A model generated the notes under the pieces. It had not been told where the DNA came from. It saw nothing but the letters and a program-made list of their open reading frames with translations, and did not search any database. DNA of 64,000 nucleotides from Proales similis (lineage: Eukaryota; Rotifera; Eurotatoria; Ploima; Proalidae): positions 1,364,001-1,428,000 of the forward strand of contig JAGVRJ010000011.1 in NCBI GenBank assembly GCA_019059635.1, in the 5' to 3' direction. The position numbers were made by a program, and so were the translations under genes. Shown here piece after piece: positions 55,401 to 63,612 of this stretch. Each line of letters opens with the position of its first letter. The first letter of the stretch is position 1.

Positions 55401-56609
55401 AGAATGAACGGCTCTGAGGCGTACAAACACGCCACTCTTTCATCGTCGTCAAACGGCCCACAGTACGCCGAGATCTACGGTCCGCCCAGTCAATATTTGG
55501 CCGCCAATCCGTACGCCACCACGGGCCTGTTCTCTCATATTGACCCGAACGGCTGCCAGTTCCAACCGGCACAGCCCCGCTACGCCTCTTACACGATTAA
55601 GATGTTGGGCCCAGGTGGCGCCAATGGAGACATGCAAAACGTGATCACTGTGCCGATCGTAAGCGGCGAGCATCGCCAAGTGCTCAAGTACATGCAGGCC
55701 ACGCAGAGCCAGACCAACACGCCCCGAATGAACATCAAGAATCTGAGCCAACGAGTCAAATCAGTTGAAAATCAAACAGGCCACGTATTTGTGCCCAGCA
55801 GTGTGGCAGTTGACCACCAGCAGCATCATCATCATCAATTTTGCCCGTCGCACACGCTGCATCCCAGCCAGCTGATGGGCATGATCGCCCATCCTCACGT
55901 AAATCCCGAAGTGTTTAAGCAGTATTTGGAAGCGAGTCAAGTAAACGGGCAGTCGACGCCAATGCCCACTCTGCCTATGATGCCGCCTCCGTCGTTGGCG
56001 TCGGCGCTCCAGCAGCAACAGCAGCATTCGGAAGCAGACAGGCGACCGGACGAGGCTCAGTCGCCTGTTCACTACAACATGCCCTGGAGCCGCAATCTCG
56101 AATCGTTTGGCAACGCGTCAAGCGTCAGCTTCAACAACAACCTAAACAACAGCAACCAACAAGCACACAGTCAGTCGTCAAGCGGCAAGAGCAACAGCAG
56201 TTCGGTGACTAGCAATTTCACAACCCAATCGACTCTTTCCAGAGCCCGACAGTCGCCTTCACACGGCCCTAACGGCGCCTCACCGTCTGCTGATGCGGCA
56301 CAGGCCAGTCAGGACTATTCGTGCATCGGACCTGAGGAAGAGTACTCTGAGTTCGACTACCGGGCGCTCGATCCGATTGTGAACAGCGCGTCGAACAACG
56401 CGACCAAGAGCGGATCTGAGCGCGTTTGGAATGATCGAAACGCGCCGCTGGCGACCAGCACGTCCACATACAGCTCTCGCTCATCGTCGCACCACGACCA
56501 CGACGCCGAGTACAAGCCCAACAGGTCAGAGACGCGTGGCGACGACCAGGCGCTGTTGAGCGAGAGCGATCGCCTCTTCATCAACGATCTGCCTCAAACC
56601 ATTCTCTAG
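52443..56609 (+). CDS. ROBO: Roundabout (Robo) axon-guidance receptor, single exon
   Basis: 1388-residue type I receptor with the full Robo ectodomain. After a signal peptide (about residues 1-26) come five Ig domains (about 30-500; Ig1 begins PRIEQHPNSVLVNASDPVTL and has the YRCQAENEHG motif) and three fibronectin III domains (about 520-840). One transmembrane helix (about 862-884, WIVTAASLLATLVLFALCFL) precedes a 500-residue cytoplasmic tail. The tail has a CC0-like YAEIYG and a clear CC1-type motif PYATT (about 1022-1026), then His/Gln/Ser/Asn-rich low complexity. I find no Ena-binding LPPPP (CC2) and no CC3 polyproline. Slit-binding Ig1-Ig2 look conserved. The 4.2-kb ORF has no intron, unlike typical multi-exon Robo genes. 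The first ATG at 52443 fits the signal peptide. AATAAA follows at about 56860. Confidence 0.95.
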   Translation: MRRRPMSKVASTLLVLASVVQALADAGNAPRIEQHPNSVLVNASDPVTLECRASGLPEPRISWYKDGEKIDLDLRSDHFALIHHSNLFIYAAKLGKNSDAGVYRCQAENEHGLAASRNATLSIAYLKPDFRAIPESRQVSSGARVLMSCVAPKGEPEPRLSWEKNGVPLGLPSSSEYSMLPNGSLLIANASVTDNGEYVCVAENEAGLRRSQAAYLNVFEPPSFTVEPKTGKYAIHSRVTLTCSATGFPRPTIEWKRDGSLDRLPVKAVITDDWSLVLPDIQLEDEGEYTCVASNHLSSIEARAYLIVYQAPEFVKPLANVTVGIESKSLTIECNARGRPTPVIYWARSAESPGSAVTSQDDFIILDNGNLFIERLSPKYEGTYLCEASNEHGSVQSQTHVKVKPLNGRSPPYVIYAPQNQTIPLNTQAMLECVSGGGATRTRWVKDDAPLAAGSLKYRQLDSGALLINSVQPADSGFYKCVVSNEIGQTESIPAYLNVQDPSNEYIEFKRSYDTSALPSAPTRPTVLQIGIDSVAIEWKPSAHTGHSQLAAFSIEYYSPEWGDEMNGWRPLGVQVPAHLDRFQIRGLKSDTHYMFMVRGRNEQGFGAPSEPSDLVKTMFEPALLLDRTHSSQELIEKALTGEIVQLNEPPQVLSSTAVNISWTIFKSAYLIEGFSLKYRPIGADNYKVDVIANQQPSRSFYVLRNLKQFTTYEIMLEPFSGQVRGSESNVVQVKTLEDAPTQSPTQIQVELTSVTSVSIRWQPPPDEHLNGIILGYKISCLCNESAYDVHVKANSTTRAIILGNLRTGYKYCIHVAAFNRAGTSPGTSPKCVETTDEYLAAISEQTSRAKLNELTGNTTTWIVTAASLLATLVLFALCFLLCTRSRLRSGGKQAPAYVAASNDCTLGHVPHKMDSGNRYKLVNDAIWLDTLNSNSNQSSSNPDCCCLPELPHQLFANQSSKMTSEAGLCTLEHKQRSNLNASTRSRMNGSEAYKHATLSSSSNGPQYAEIYGPPSQYLAANPYATTGLFSHIDPNGCQFQPAQPRYASYTIKMLGPGGANGDMQNVITVPIVSGEHRQVLKYMQATQSQTNTPRMNIKNLSQRVKSVENQTGHVFVPSSVAVDHQQHHHHQFCPSHTLHPSQLMGMIAHPHVNPEVFKQYLEASQVNGQSTPMPTLPMMPPPSLASALQQQQQHSEADRRPDEAQSPVHYNMPWSRNLESFGNASSVSFNNNLNNSNQQAHSQSSSGKSNSSSVTSNFTTQSTLSRARQSPSHGPNGASPSADAAQASQDYSCIGPEEEYSEFDYRALDPIVNSASNNATKSGSERVWNDRNAPLATSTSTYSSRSSSHHDHDAEYKPNRSETRGDDQALLSESDRLFINDLPQTIL

Positions 56610-56946
56610 ACAGAGGCGGTCAACTTCAACAGACTCTAGTCGCTGTCCTCGCTCGCTCATGCACCTTGTAGAGACGGCTCACCGCCGCCAAATCACAGTA
56701 GACGGCCGACTCGTTCGTTATTTAATGTTATTCTCTCTGTTGTCTTGGCTGTTGTTGATTAATAATTTTTATTCAATTCTCTCTCTACTTCTATCTGCCT
56801 CTCTCCTAAATCCTCAGGTTTCTTCACTCATTTCCTGTATATTTTAAGCCAGTCGGCCAAATAAACACGCAAAAGTGAACTCGTTTTTCTCGGATAATTT
56901 ATTTTTTTTTGTATCAACACAAATAGGCCCGATTGGATTAGGCGCT
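56610..56946. terminator. Convergent 3' flanks of Robo and RPL8
   Basis: AATAAA on plus (about 56860) for Robo, and TTTATT at about 56899 (AATAAA on minus) for RPL8. The two transcripts end within about 50 bp of each other. Confidence 0.5.
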
Positions 56947-58404
56947 CTATTTGGCTTCCTTGTCGATGATGACTCTGGTGCCGCGCACTCTACCAGTACG
57001 ACGAGCAGCAATCAAACCGACCTGAAAGAGAATTGAGAGTTAGAGCGAGTGACAACCGCAGAGCAGTTTAGGAACGAACGCAGGAATGTGTGGACGCCCG
57101 TCAGACAATCGGCCTCATACGAACTGCCGACTCGATTGGGACGAGCGTCGCAACGTTTTGGCAAATCAAGAAAAATTATTAACAACTATTGGGCTGGAGA
57201 GTTGAAAACAGAGTGCGATTTGCGTTCGTTCGTTCAGGAGTGAATCAGGGCTGTGTTGTAGTTACCTTTCTACCCGGCGACTTGGTTCGCGAGACAGTCG
57301 ATGGTTTACCAATGTGCTGATGGTTACCACCACCGAATGGATGCTCCACAGGGTTCATGCAAACACCTCTGACCTTGGGCCAGCTGTGTCGCTTGGCCTT
57401 GTATTTGAAGTAAGCACGGCCGGCCTTCAAGATCGGCTTGTCGATACGGCCACCGCCGGCAACAATGCCTGAGGAGAAGAGTTTAGTCAGTTTTGCGTGC
57501 AGACGGATGGCGCCGCCTGCTGGACACGCGTCGGCACTCAGTATGTCTTTAGGCATTCTAATCACGGATGTTCATATCCCAATGCTCTGAATAATTGAGT
57601 ATCATCATCGAAACCGTGACGCGTGTCTCCATGGGCGGCGCCAGAAAGGTAGAGAGGCGCTTACCGATCATGGCTCGGTTCTTCGAAGAGATGGTCTTCT
57701 TGCTGCCTGATGGCAACTTGACTCGGGTCTTTTGCGCATCCGGATTGTGCGAGATGATGGTGGCGTAGTTGCCCGACGCACGAGCCATTTTACCGCGATC
57801 GCCGGTCTTCTCCTCGATCTGGCACACGATCGTACCCTCAGGCATTTGACCAACAGGGAGCACGTTGCCGACCGCAATGTTGGCTGCGAAAATTTCCGAA
57901 TTAGATGGCCAGCAGAAAAGAGCGGAGGCGAGGAATTTGTGAGGATGAGGGAGCGGTCTTGCGTCAGGCGGTGGTCGTCAGACCGGTTCTATCAACACAG
58001 AATTGATTCAGGTCAACGTGAAGATAATTGTCACATCATCGCAGACCGGCAATTTGAGAGCCAAGTGGAATTACTGCAGACGAGACGAGATGTGGACTAG
58101 GTGCATGCAGATTAGGTAATTTACCTTTCTTGCCGCAGTAGATGTACTGGCCAGTGTAGAGACCCTCGGCAGCGACCATCAGCTCCTTCTTCAAGCCGTA
58201 CTTGTATCGATCGCGGAAAGCGACCACAGCGAGCGGAGCACCTCGGCCCGGATCGTGGATGATCTCTCTGACCACGCCCTTGATGTAGCCGTTTCGCTCG
58301 GCAAAGTCAATGGAACGAAGCTTGGCGGCGCCCTTGCGATGGAAAGTGTGCGACTTAAACGCCGGACTGCTGCCTTTTCTCTGCGCTCTGATCACCCGAC
58401 CCAT
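56947..58404 (-). CDS. RPL8: Ribosomal protein uL2 (RPL8)
   Basis: Large-subunit ribosomal protein lining the peptidyl-transferase region. Four exons: 58125-58404, 57665-57883, 57266-57468 and 56947-57021. The start [20 protein letters not shown] is the family N terminus. Conserved blocks are [80 protein letters not shown] (the conserved His near the peptidyl-transferase centre) and [15 protein letters not shown] at the end. The three introns (241, 196 and 244 nt) are about four times the local norm, and introns 1 and 2 contain C/D snoRNA candidates, which explains their size. It is divergent from METTL5 across 542 bp. Confidence 0.97.
57022..57265 (-). other. RPL8 intron 3 with a long hairpin (possible H/ACA RNA)
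   Basis: On the minus strand GACGCTCGTC and GACGGGCGTC pair (10 bp, one G-U), enclosing CAATCG/CGATTG (6 bp), with CCACACA just 3' of the stem. This resembles the 3' half of an H/ACA snoRNA. I could not find a convincing H box and 5' hairpin, so this is weak. Confidence 0.25.
57522..57626 (-). ncRNA. C/D-box snoRNA candidate in RPL8 intron 2
   Basis: Minus strand: perfect C box ATGATGA (57602-57608) and D box CTGA (57538-57541) about 60 nt apart. A C'-like GTGATTA lies internally. The flanks form a strong terminal stem: GACACGCGT pairs fully with ACGCGTGTC, and farther out GGCGCCGCC pairs with GGCGGCGCC. A guide upstream of D would be GCCTAAAGACATA; I cannot assign a target. Confidence 0.65.
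57972..58050 (-). ncRNA. C/D-box snoRNA candidate in RPL8 intron 1, putative 18S guide
   Basis: Minus strand: C box ATGATGT (58033-58039), internal D' CTGA and C'-like GTTGATA, and D box CTGA (57978-57981). The outer flanks pair imperfectly (TGGC-type stem outside an internal loop). The sequence just upstream of D, ATAGAACCG, is complementary to the universally conserved 18S segment CGGTTCTAT. The fifth base before the D box points to a G there, comparable to the human Gm867 site guided by SNORD98. The target assignment is from memory and untested. Confidence 0.6.
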
Positions 58405-58946
58405 TGTTGCAGGTTACAAGTCTCTCTAAATGACGCCCAACACATTTTATCCTGGCTTCGATTAAAACAGATATATTCAGATCTCGGCGCTTTGCGATGC
58501 CCGCTTTGTCTTGTGCGCTTGTGCGTTAGAGCGAGCAAGCAAGCGGCCACATGTGTGCAGAAATAAATTCAACGAACGCGAGTATGTGCGACTTGAGCTC
58601 GACTCCTTTCATTTAATGCGTACGACCTTAAACGTGGCCACGACTGCAGTTAGAGCCGCCATCTCGCCTGATGTGTCTGATTGTTTGCCTTGGCGCCCTT
58701 TTCTTCTCACCAGAGGGCCACTTTCATCCAAGCCCTCCGCTCTTGGCCCCCCTAAATCCAATGAGTGCCACGCTTCTTTGATTCTCTTCTTTGCCCGGGT
58801 CGACTGGTCACGCCACGACCAAGTCGATTTGCTTCAATGTCAAGTTTTGCCTCCATTGCCCAATTCAAGCGTTAAAAATCTTATTTTTCAAATTAGGACA
58901 AAGAGAACCTGCGCGTCGATTCAAATCAGCCGAGCAGAAAGAGGAG
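58405..58946. promoter_or_regulatory. Divergent RPL8/METTL5 promoter region
   Basis: 542 bp shared by a ribosomal protein gene and an rRNA methyltransferase gene. A pyrimidine-rich stretch near the RPL8 start (TTGTAACCTGCAACAATG on minus) may be the transcription start region. No TATA seen. The METTL5 5' UTR may contain an intron ending AAATTAG at about 58897. Confidence 0.45.
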
Positions 58947-59645
58947 ATGAAACTAAAGGAGCTGCAGGGTCTCTTGGAGCAGGTCGAAGTGTTCGAGAGG
59001 CCTAAGGCTCATTTAGAACAGTTCGCCACCACAGCTCATTTGGCCAGTCAAATAGTCTTCAACATTGAGCAAATGTACGGCGATCTAGAGGGCAAGCTGG
59101 TTTGCGATCTCGGCATTGGCACCGGAATGCTCAGCATCGGCTCGGTGTTCATGGGCGCGCAAAGAGTTCTCGGCTTTGACATCGATCCAGACGCGCTGGA
59201 CGTTTGTCGACGAAATCTGATCGAGTTTGAGATCGACAACGTCGACCTGGTCAACATCGATTGCAAACATTTGCTCAAGCAGGGCCTCGACGAGCCGAGC
59301 CTGTTCAAGCAGTTCGACACGGTGATCATGAATCCGCCGTTCGGAACGAGGAGTCAGCCGAACGAGTGCAACAGCTCGCTCGAGCGCTTGGGAATCGACA
59401 TGCAGTTTGTCAAGCTGGCCAGCCTGCTCAGTCGAGGCGCCATCTACAGCCTTCACAAGAGCGTGACGCGCGACTACGTCAAATCGCTGAGCAGCAAATG
59501 GGGCCTCGACATGAAAGTGATCAGCGAGCTGCGTTACGACATTCCCAAAGTCGACTCGCGCAATCGTCGCCTCATGAAAGAGGTGCCCAAAAAAGACATT
59601 CAAGTTGACTTTATAAGATTTGTGCATAAAAGTAGTTCAAACTAG
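58947..59645 (+). CDS. METTL5: METTL5, 18S rRNA m6A methyltransferase
   Basis: 232-residue class I SAM methyltransferase. In animals METTL5 with TRMT112 makes one m6A in 18S rRNA. The start MKLKELQGLLEQVEVFERPK at 58947 aligns with the family N terminus (an upstream in-frame extension is not METTL5-like). The motifs are LEQFATTAHLASQIVFNIEQ, the SAM loop LVCDLGIGTGMLSIGSVFMG, the acidic GFDIDPDALDVCRRN, and the catalytic NPPF at about residue 129 within TVIMNPPFGTRSQ. The C terminus ends KDIQVDFIRFVHKSSSN. It is slightly longer than the human protein (209). No intron within the coding region. Confidence 0.95.
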   Translation: MKLKELQGLLEQVEVFERPKAHLEQFATTAHLASQIVFNIEQMYGDLEGKLVCDLGIGTGMLSIGSVFMGAQRVLGFDIDPDALDVCRRNLIEFEIDNVDLVNIDCKHLLKQGLDEPSLFKQFDTVIMNPPFGTRSQPNECNSSLERLGIDMQFVKLASLLSRGAIYSLHKSVTRDYVKSLSSKWGLDMKVISELRYDIPKVDSRNRRLMKEVPKKDIQVDFIRFVHKSSSN

Positions 59646-60878
59646 TTCACACAGCGAGTTTGGTTCAGACTAGTTAGACTGTTTGCACTGTGAGAGCGAA
59701 GGGAGCGGGTCGAAGGGCAGAATGCGGATGGAGGCTTCGCCGCCATTAGGTCGCTCGGACGGTTCATTAAACAACGGCCACGGCCGCCGCCTTTTTCGTC
59801 GAGGTCGTCGCAAGCGCCCGTTTCGGTTCAGGTGCTGATTAATGACGACGGACCACGAGCGAGAACTCTGACGCTTTTCCTCTTTCTCTGTCTGTCTGTC
59901 TTCTCTTTTCTCTTTCTAAAACTCTCTCTCTCTCTCTCTCTTGTGCGTTCATGTTAAACCGACGACTCGATTTCTTTTCCTGTCTACTCGCTCTCTCTCG
60001 CTGTTTATTTCGCCTAGTTAGTTCAGTGTTTGCCGATATGATTCGACGAACGAGTGAGAACGCGAACTTTGCAGCTCACCTCTGCCGCCGAGTCGGGGCC
60101 GTATATAATTAGATTTCAAACAATGACAATTTAGGTTAATATTCACCAATGCTATTCACTAATGCCTTGCGCCAATGCTATTCGCCAATGCTGTGCTTAC
60201 GAATCGCTCGCTGACCAGCGTGGCCTCGCTCGTCTCCTATTCGCCCAGTTGCTTGCTTGCCAACTTGGCCACTCTTTTAATTTATGCCTCAGCTTGAAAT
60301 ATCATAATGAAGAGATTATGATTATCGCTGATCATGATGATGATGATGTTGTTGATGGTGTCGACTCACGATGACGACAAAGACCACATAGACTACAACA
60401 AGCAAAGCGACAATAGCCGCAAACAAGACCGCTAAGACTGGCCACGCAATGAAATAATCGCAAATTAGCAAGCAAGCAAAGAAAAACAGCAAAAGGCAGT
60501 AGCGATAAGAGTCGGACCTGGATGATCGAGAGTCAAACGGCTTCGACAAGTCACCTTTGTTCGCTCACTAATCTCAGCCGCTAGGTCGCTGGGTTCGGCC
60601 TCCAGAAGAGGCCGCGTGGCTCATCATTCGCCTCAATTTCCTTTCAACTTCGCTTTCTTATTCACTCTGGCCTTGTCTTTAGATTCGGTGCTGTTGATGC
60701 CTGCTAGCGCTGTCCTAGCTGCTGCTACTGCTGTAAATGCCTAGAATTTAGACATTGCGAGTGGAACAAGCGAGACGACCAAGATTTTTCCAAACAGAAA
60801 AGTGTCTGCAAGATTTGGCCTTTCGACGACACAAACAGACGCTGAAAAGAGGAGACGAATCTGTGTGCTAGCTGACAA
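59646..60878. other. Intergenic between METTL5 and GCKIII kinase
   Basis: 1.2 kb with CT tract (59920-59940), a degenerate CCAATGCTATTC(A/G)C repeat (about 60147-60192) and a GATGAT run (60333-60350). A hydrophobic minus-strand frame at 60322-60549 was considered and not called. The kinase promoter must lie at the right end. Confidence 0.4.
60147..60193 (+). repeat. Short tandem CCAATGCTATTC-type repeat
   Basis: Three to four imperfect units of ACCAATGCTATTCAC / GCCAATGCTATTCGC, about 13-21 nt apart. Confidence 0.6.
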
Positions 60879-63164
60879 ATGGCAAGTGCTGGAGGAGGCG
60901 CAGCCAACGACTCGTCCAAAAAGACAAGCAAAATAGACCCGGAGAAACGGTTCAGCAAGCAGGAGAAGATCGGCCGCGGCTCGTTCGGCGAGGTGTTCAA
61001 GGGCATTGACAAACAGGACAACTCGGTGGTTGCGATCAAGATCATCGACTTGGAAGAGGCCGAGGACGAGATCGAAGACATTCAGCAAGAAATTCAAGTG
61101 CTCTCCCAATGCGACAGTCCGTACGTCACGCGCTACTTTGGCTCTTTTCTGAAAGTAAGCGTTCGCTCGCCACTCGCTTTTGCGCTTTTTCGCTCAACCG
61201 CTCTGGTGTCAAGGGCAGCAAGTTGTGGATCATAATGGAGTATCTTGGCGGCGGCTCGGCTCTCGACCTCATGAAGCCGGGCGCATTCGAAGAGCCCTAC
61301 ATCGCCATCATTCTTCGCGAGGTCCTCAAAGGCCTCGAGTACCTTCACGCCGAGCGGAAAATACATCGCGACGTAAAAGGTAAAGTGACCATGACTGTGG
61401 TCAGTTTTGGGCTTGGACTAATCGCAGACTCGTCGAGTAGCTGCCAATGTGCTCTTGTCCGAGCACGGCGAAGTAAAACTGGCCGACTTCGGCGTGGCCA
61501 AACAGCTCACTCAGTCGGTGTGCAAAGGAAACACGTTCGTGGGCACACCGTTCTGGATGGCGCCCGAGGTAATCAAGCAGGACGCGTACGACTACAAGGC
61601 AGACATATGGTCGCTGGGGATCACTGCGTTCGAGCTGGCCAAAGGAGAGCCGCCGCACTCTGACCTGCATCCGATGCGAGTGCTGCTTCAGATTCCGAAG
61701 AACGCGCCGCCTCAGCTGCAGGGCAACTTCTCGCGTCCGTTCAAGGAGTTTGTCGAGACCTGTCTGCAAAAGGACCCGGCCAACCGGCCCACTGCCAAAG
61801 AGCTGCTTCGCCATCCGTTCATAAAAAAGGCCAAGCGCACCACTTACCTTGTCGAGCTGATCGAGCGGCACAGAGAATGGAAGCGAAACCGCGCCAACCA
61901 ACAGCACTCGGACACTGAGTCGAGCAGTGACGACGACGACGCCAACGGCGACTACAACAGCCGAATGCAGGACGACGACGGCTGGATTGAGACCATTCGC
62001 GACAACAAGCGAGGCACTGTCCTGCGCACCAACGATTTGAACGCCTTGAGTCTCAACGACGACGACGACGACAACTCCTCGGCCGCAAGTGTCATCTACA
62101 GCAACAACAACCACGCATCGGACCGACGCGAGCATGCGGCCGCCGTCACCAACGCCGGCGCCGAGTTCATGTACTACCACTCAAACGACGTAATGTTTCA
62201 GCCTCGCTCCCAACTGGCCGCATTTTAATTCGCAAAAACACTAAATAGGAAATGGATGAGACAAGTGCAGAGCAGAGCTTTGTAGGCGCTTTTTTCTTTG
62301 TTCCATCTGCTTGTTCAGTTGTGTTTAACGCGTTCTTCACTGTCTGTTTTGCAGGACTCTGGAAAGCACGTGGGCAACGCGCTCCCATCTCGCGCCCAGT
62401 CTGTGTTGGAGAAGCGCTCTGATTTGGTTCGTTGCCGTTCATTTCTCTTGCCTTCTCCGTTCTAACGATTTACGTTCACTTGACTAATAAAAGAATTCGC
62501 ACAATTACACACGAGCCGCGGCCGCGAATGAGTCGTCCAAACTCAACCGAGCCGTAAGTGACCAGAACAAGTTGAACACTCAGCAGCAATCTAAAACCCG
62601 TTTCAAGTCTTCGCAGCTGGTTGGAAACAATCAACAGCAGCAACACTCGAGACGAAGTGGCGATCGACCGGTTAGCTACTACCAACCATCGAACGTAAGT
62701 CGTGTCGGGCGCCTGCTCAGAGCGAATTGAACGAAAAGAATTGAACGCAAAAGGTCGAACGGCCGGTACGGGAGAGAAGACAAAGCAGCAGTCCACCGTT
62801 GCCTCCGCCTCCCTCAGCGGTCATATCGTCGACAACGGCGCCCTTGTCTACATTTATCACTGCAGGACCGAATCGGGCGGCTTTCACTGCCGACGGGCGA
62901 GCTCGTGGCGTCGTGAGCACTGTGAGTCACTCACAAGCGGCAACAAGCTCAGCCGCCTACAGCAACGTCATTGCGCCCATTCTCTCTCAGCTGGCTCACA
63001 AGCACATGGGCGAAGGCGCACAACTCGAGCAGTGGATCGACGAGCTCAAGTACGCGTTCGGACAGCTTGAGCATCACAGTCCGGGTTCTTGCGATTTATT
63101 CATCAAGAACATATTGGGCCTCGTTCAGCGCGCCTCGAGCGCTTCGATCACGTCCAGCCACTAG
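60879..63164 (+). CDS. STK24: GCKIII-family Ste20 kinase (STK24/STK25/MST4-like)
   Basis: About 620-residue Ser/Thr kinase. The N terminus [20 protein letters not shown] precedes the catalytic domain: GRGSFGEVF, the Lys in [32 protein letters not shown] (split by a short intron), [20 protein letters not shown] and [13 protein letters not shown]. After an Asp-rich linker an exon ends NSND and joins at 62355 to [20 protein letters not shown]. Two further exons (Asn/Gln-rich, then [18 protein letters not shown]) lead to the C-terminal module [16 protein letters not shown]...SITSSH, which matches the STK24/25 dimerisation/CCM3-binding tail, including the final TSSH. Reading through the 165-nt intron (62190-62354) instead gives an early stop after SQLAAF, a possible truncated isoform. 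Confidence 0.92.
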
Positions 63165-63612
63165 GGGCTCAGTTGTAAAATTTCTTTTTCAAAATTCAGT
63201 TCACTCCAATTTGCAATAACTCGCCCATCCAAATCAAATCGGTTGCAACTTCGCTTTGTCCTCTTCTTTGGCCACGCCATCTGAATTGCCTTTTTCTTTT
63301 CTCTCTCTCTCTCTCTCTCATTCTCTATCCAAGCAGTCGATATCTTTGAGAATCTTATTTTTTTACTTAAATGGCCCATCCAAACATTCGGGTTCATCGC
63401 CAGCTTAATGATCCAGCATTTTCCATTATTTAAGTAATAAACGCATTAAATTCATCGCCTTTCCAACAAGCTTTTCCTTCAATCCAAATATGAAGCTGTA
63501 TTGGCCAAGACCCGACTTGCGCCTAAACACATGTGACGTTTGTTTTGCAACGAGCTAACTCGACTGCTTAAACCTTGTGGCGACATTGACTTTGATTATT
63601 GTTGCCTGGAAA
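63165..63612. other. Gap between kinase and RBMX2
   Basis: 448 bp with a CT tract (63301-63320) and AATAAA at about 63436, a candidate poly(A) signal for the kinase. No exon seen. Confidence 0.4.

Noticed and set aside
60322-60549. Hydrophobic minus-strand frame (two possible membrane segments) flanked by AG and GTGAGT
   Set aside because: No ATG, no joinable upstream or downstream exon in frame, and part of the hydrophobicity comes from a GTT/GTC run and the adjacent ATG-repeat; left uncalled without RNA evidence.
61401-62180. 259-codon minus-strand frame with poly-Val stretches
   Set aside because: Antisense shadow of the kinase exon with GAC repeats.
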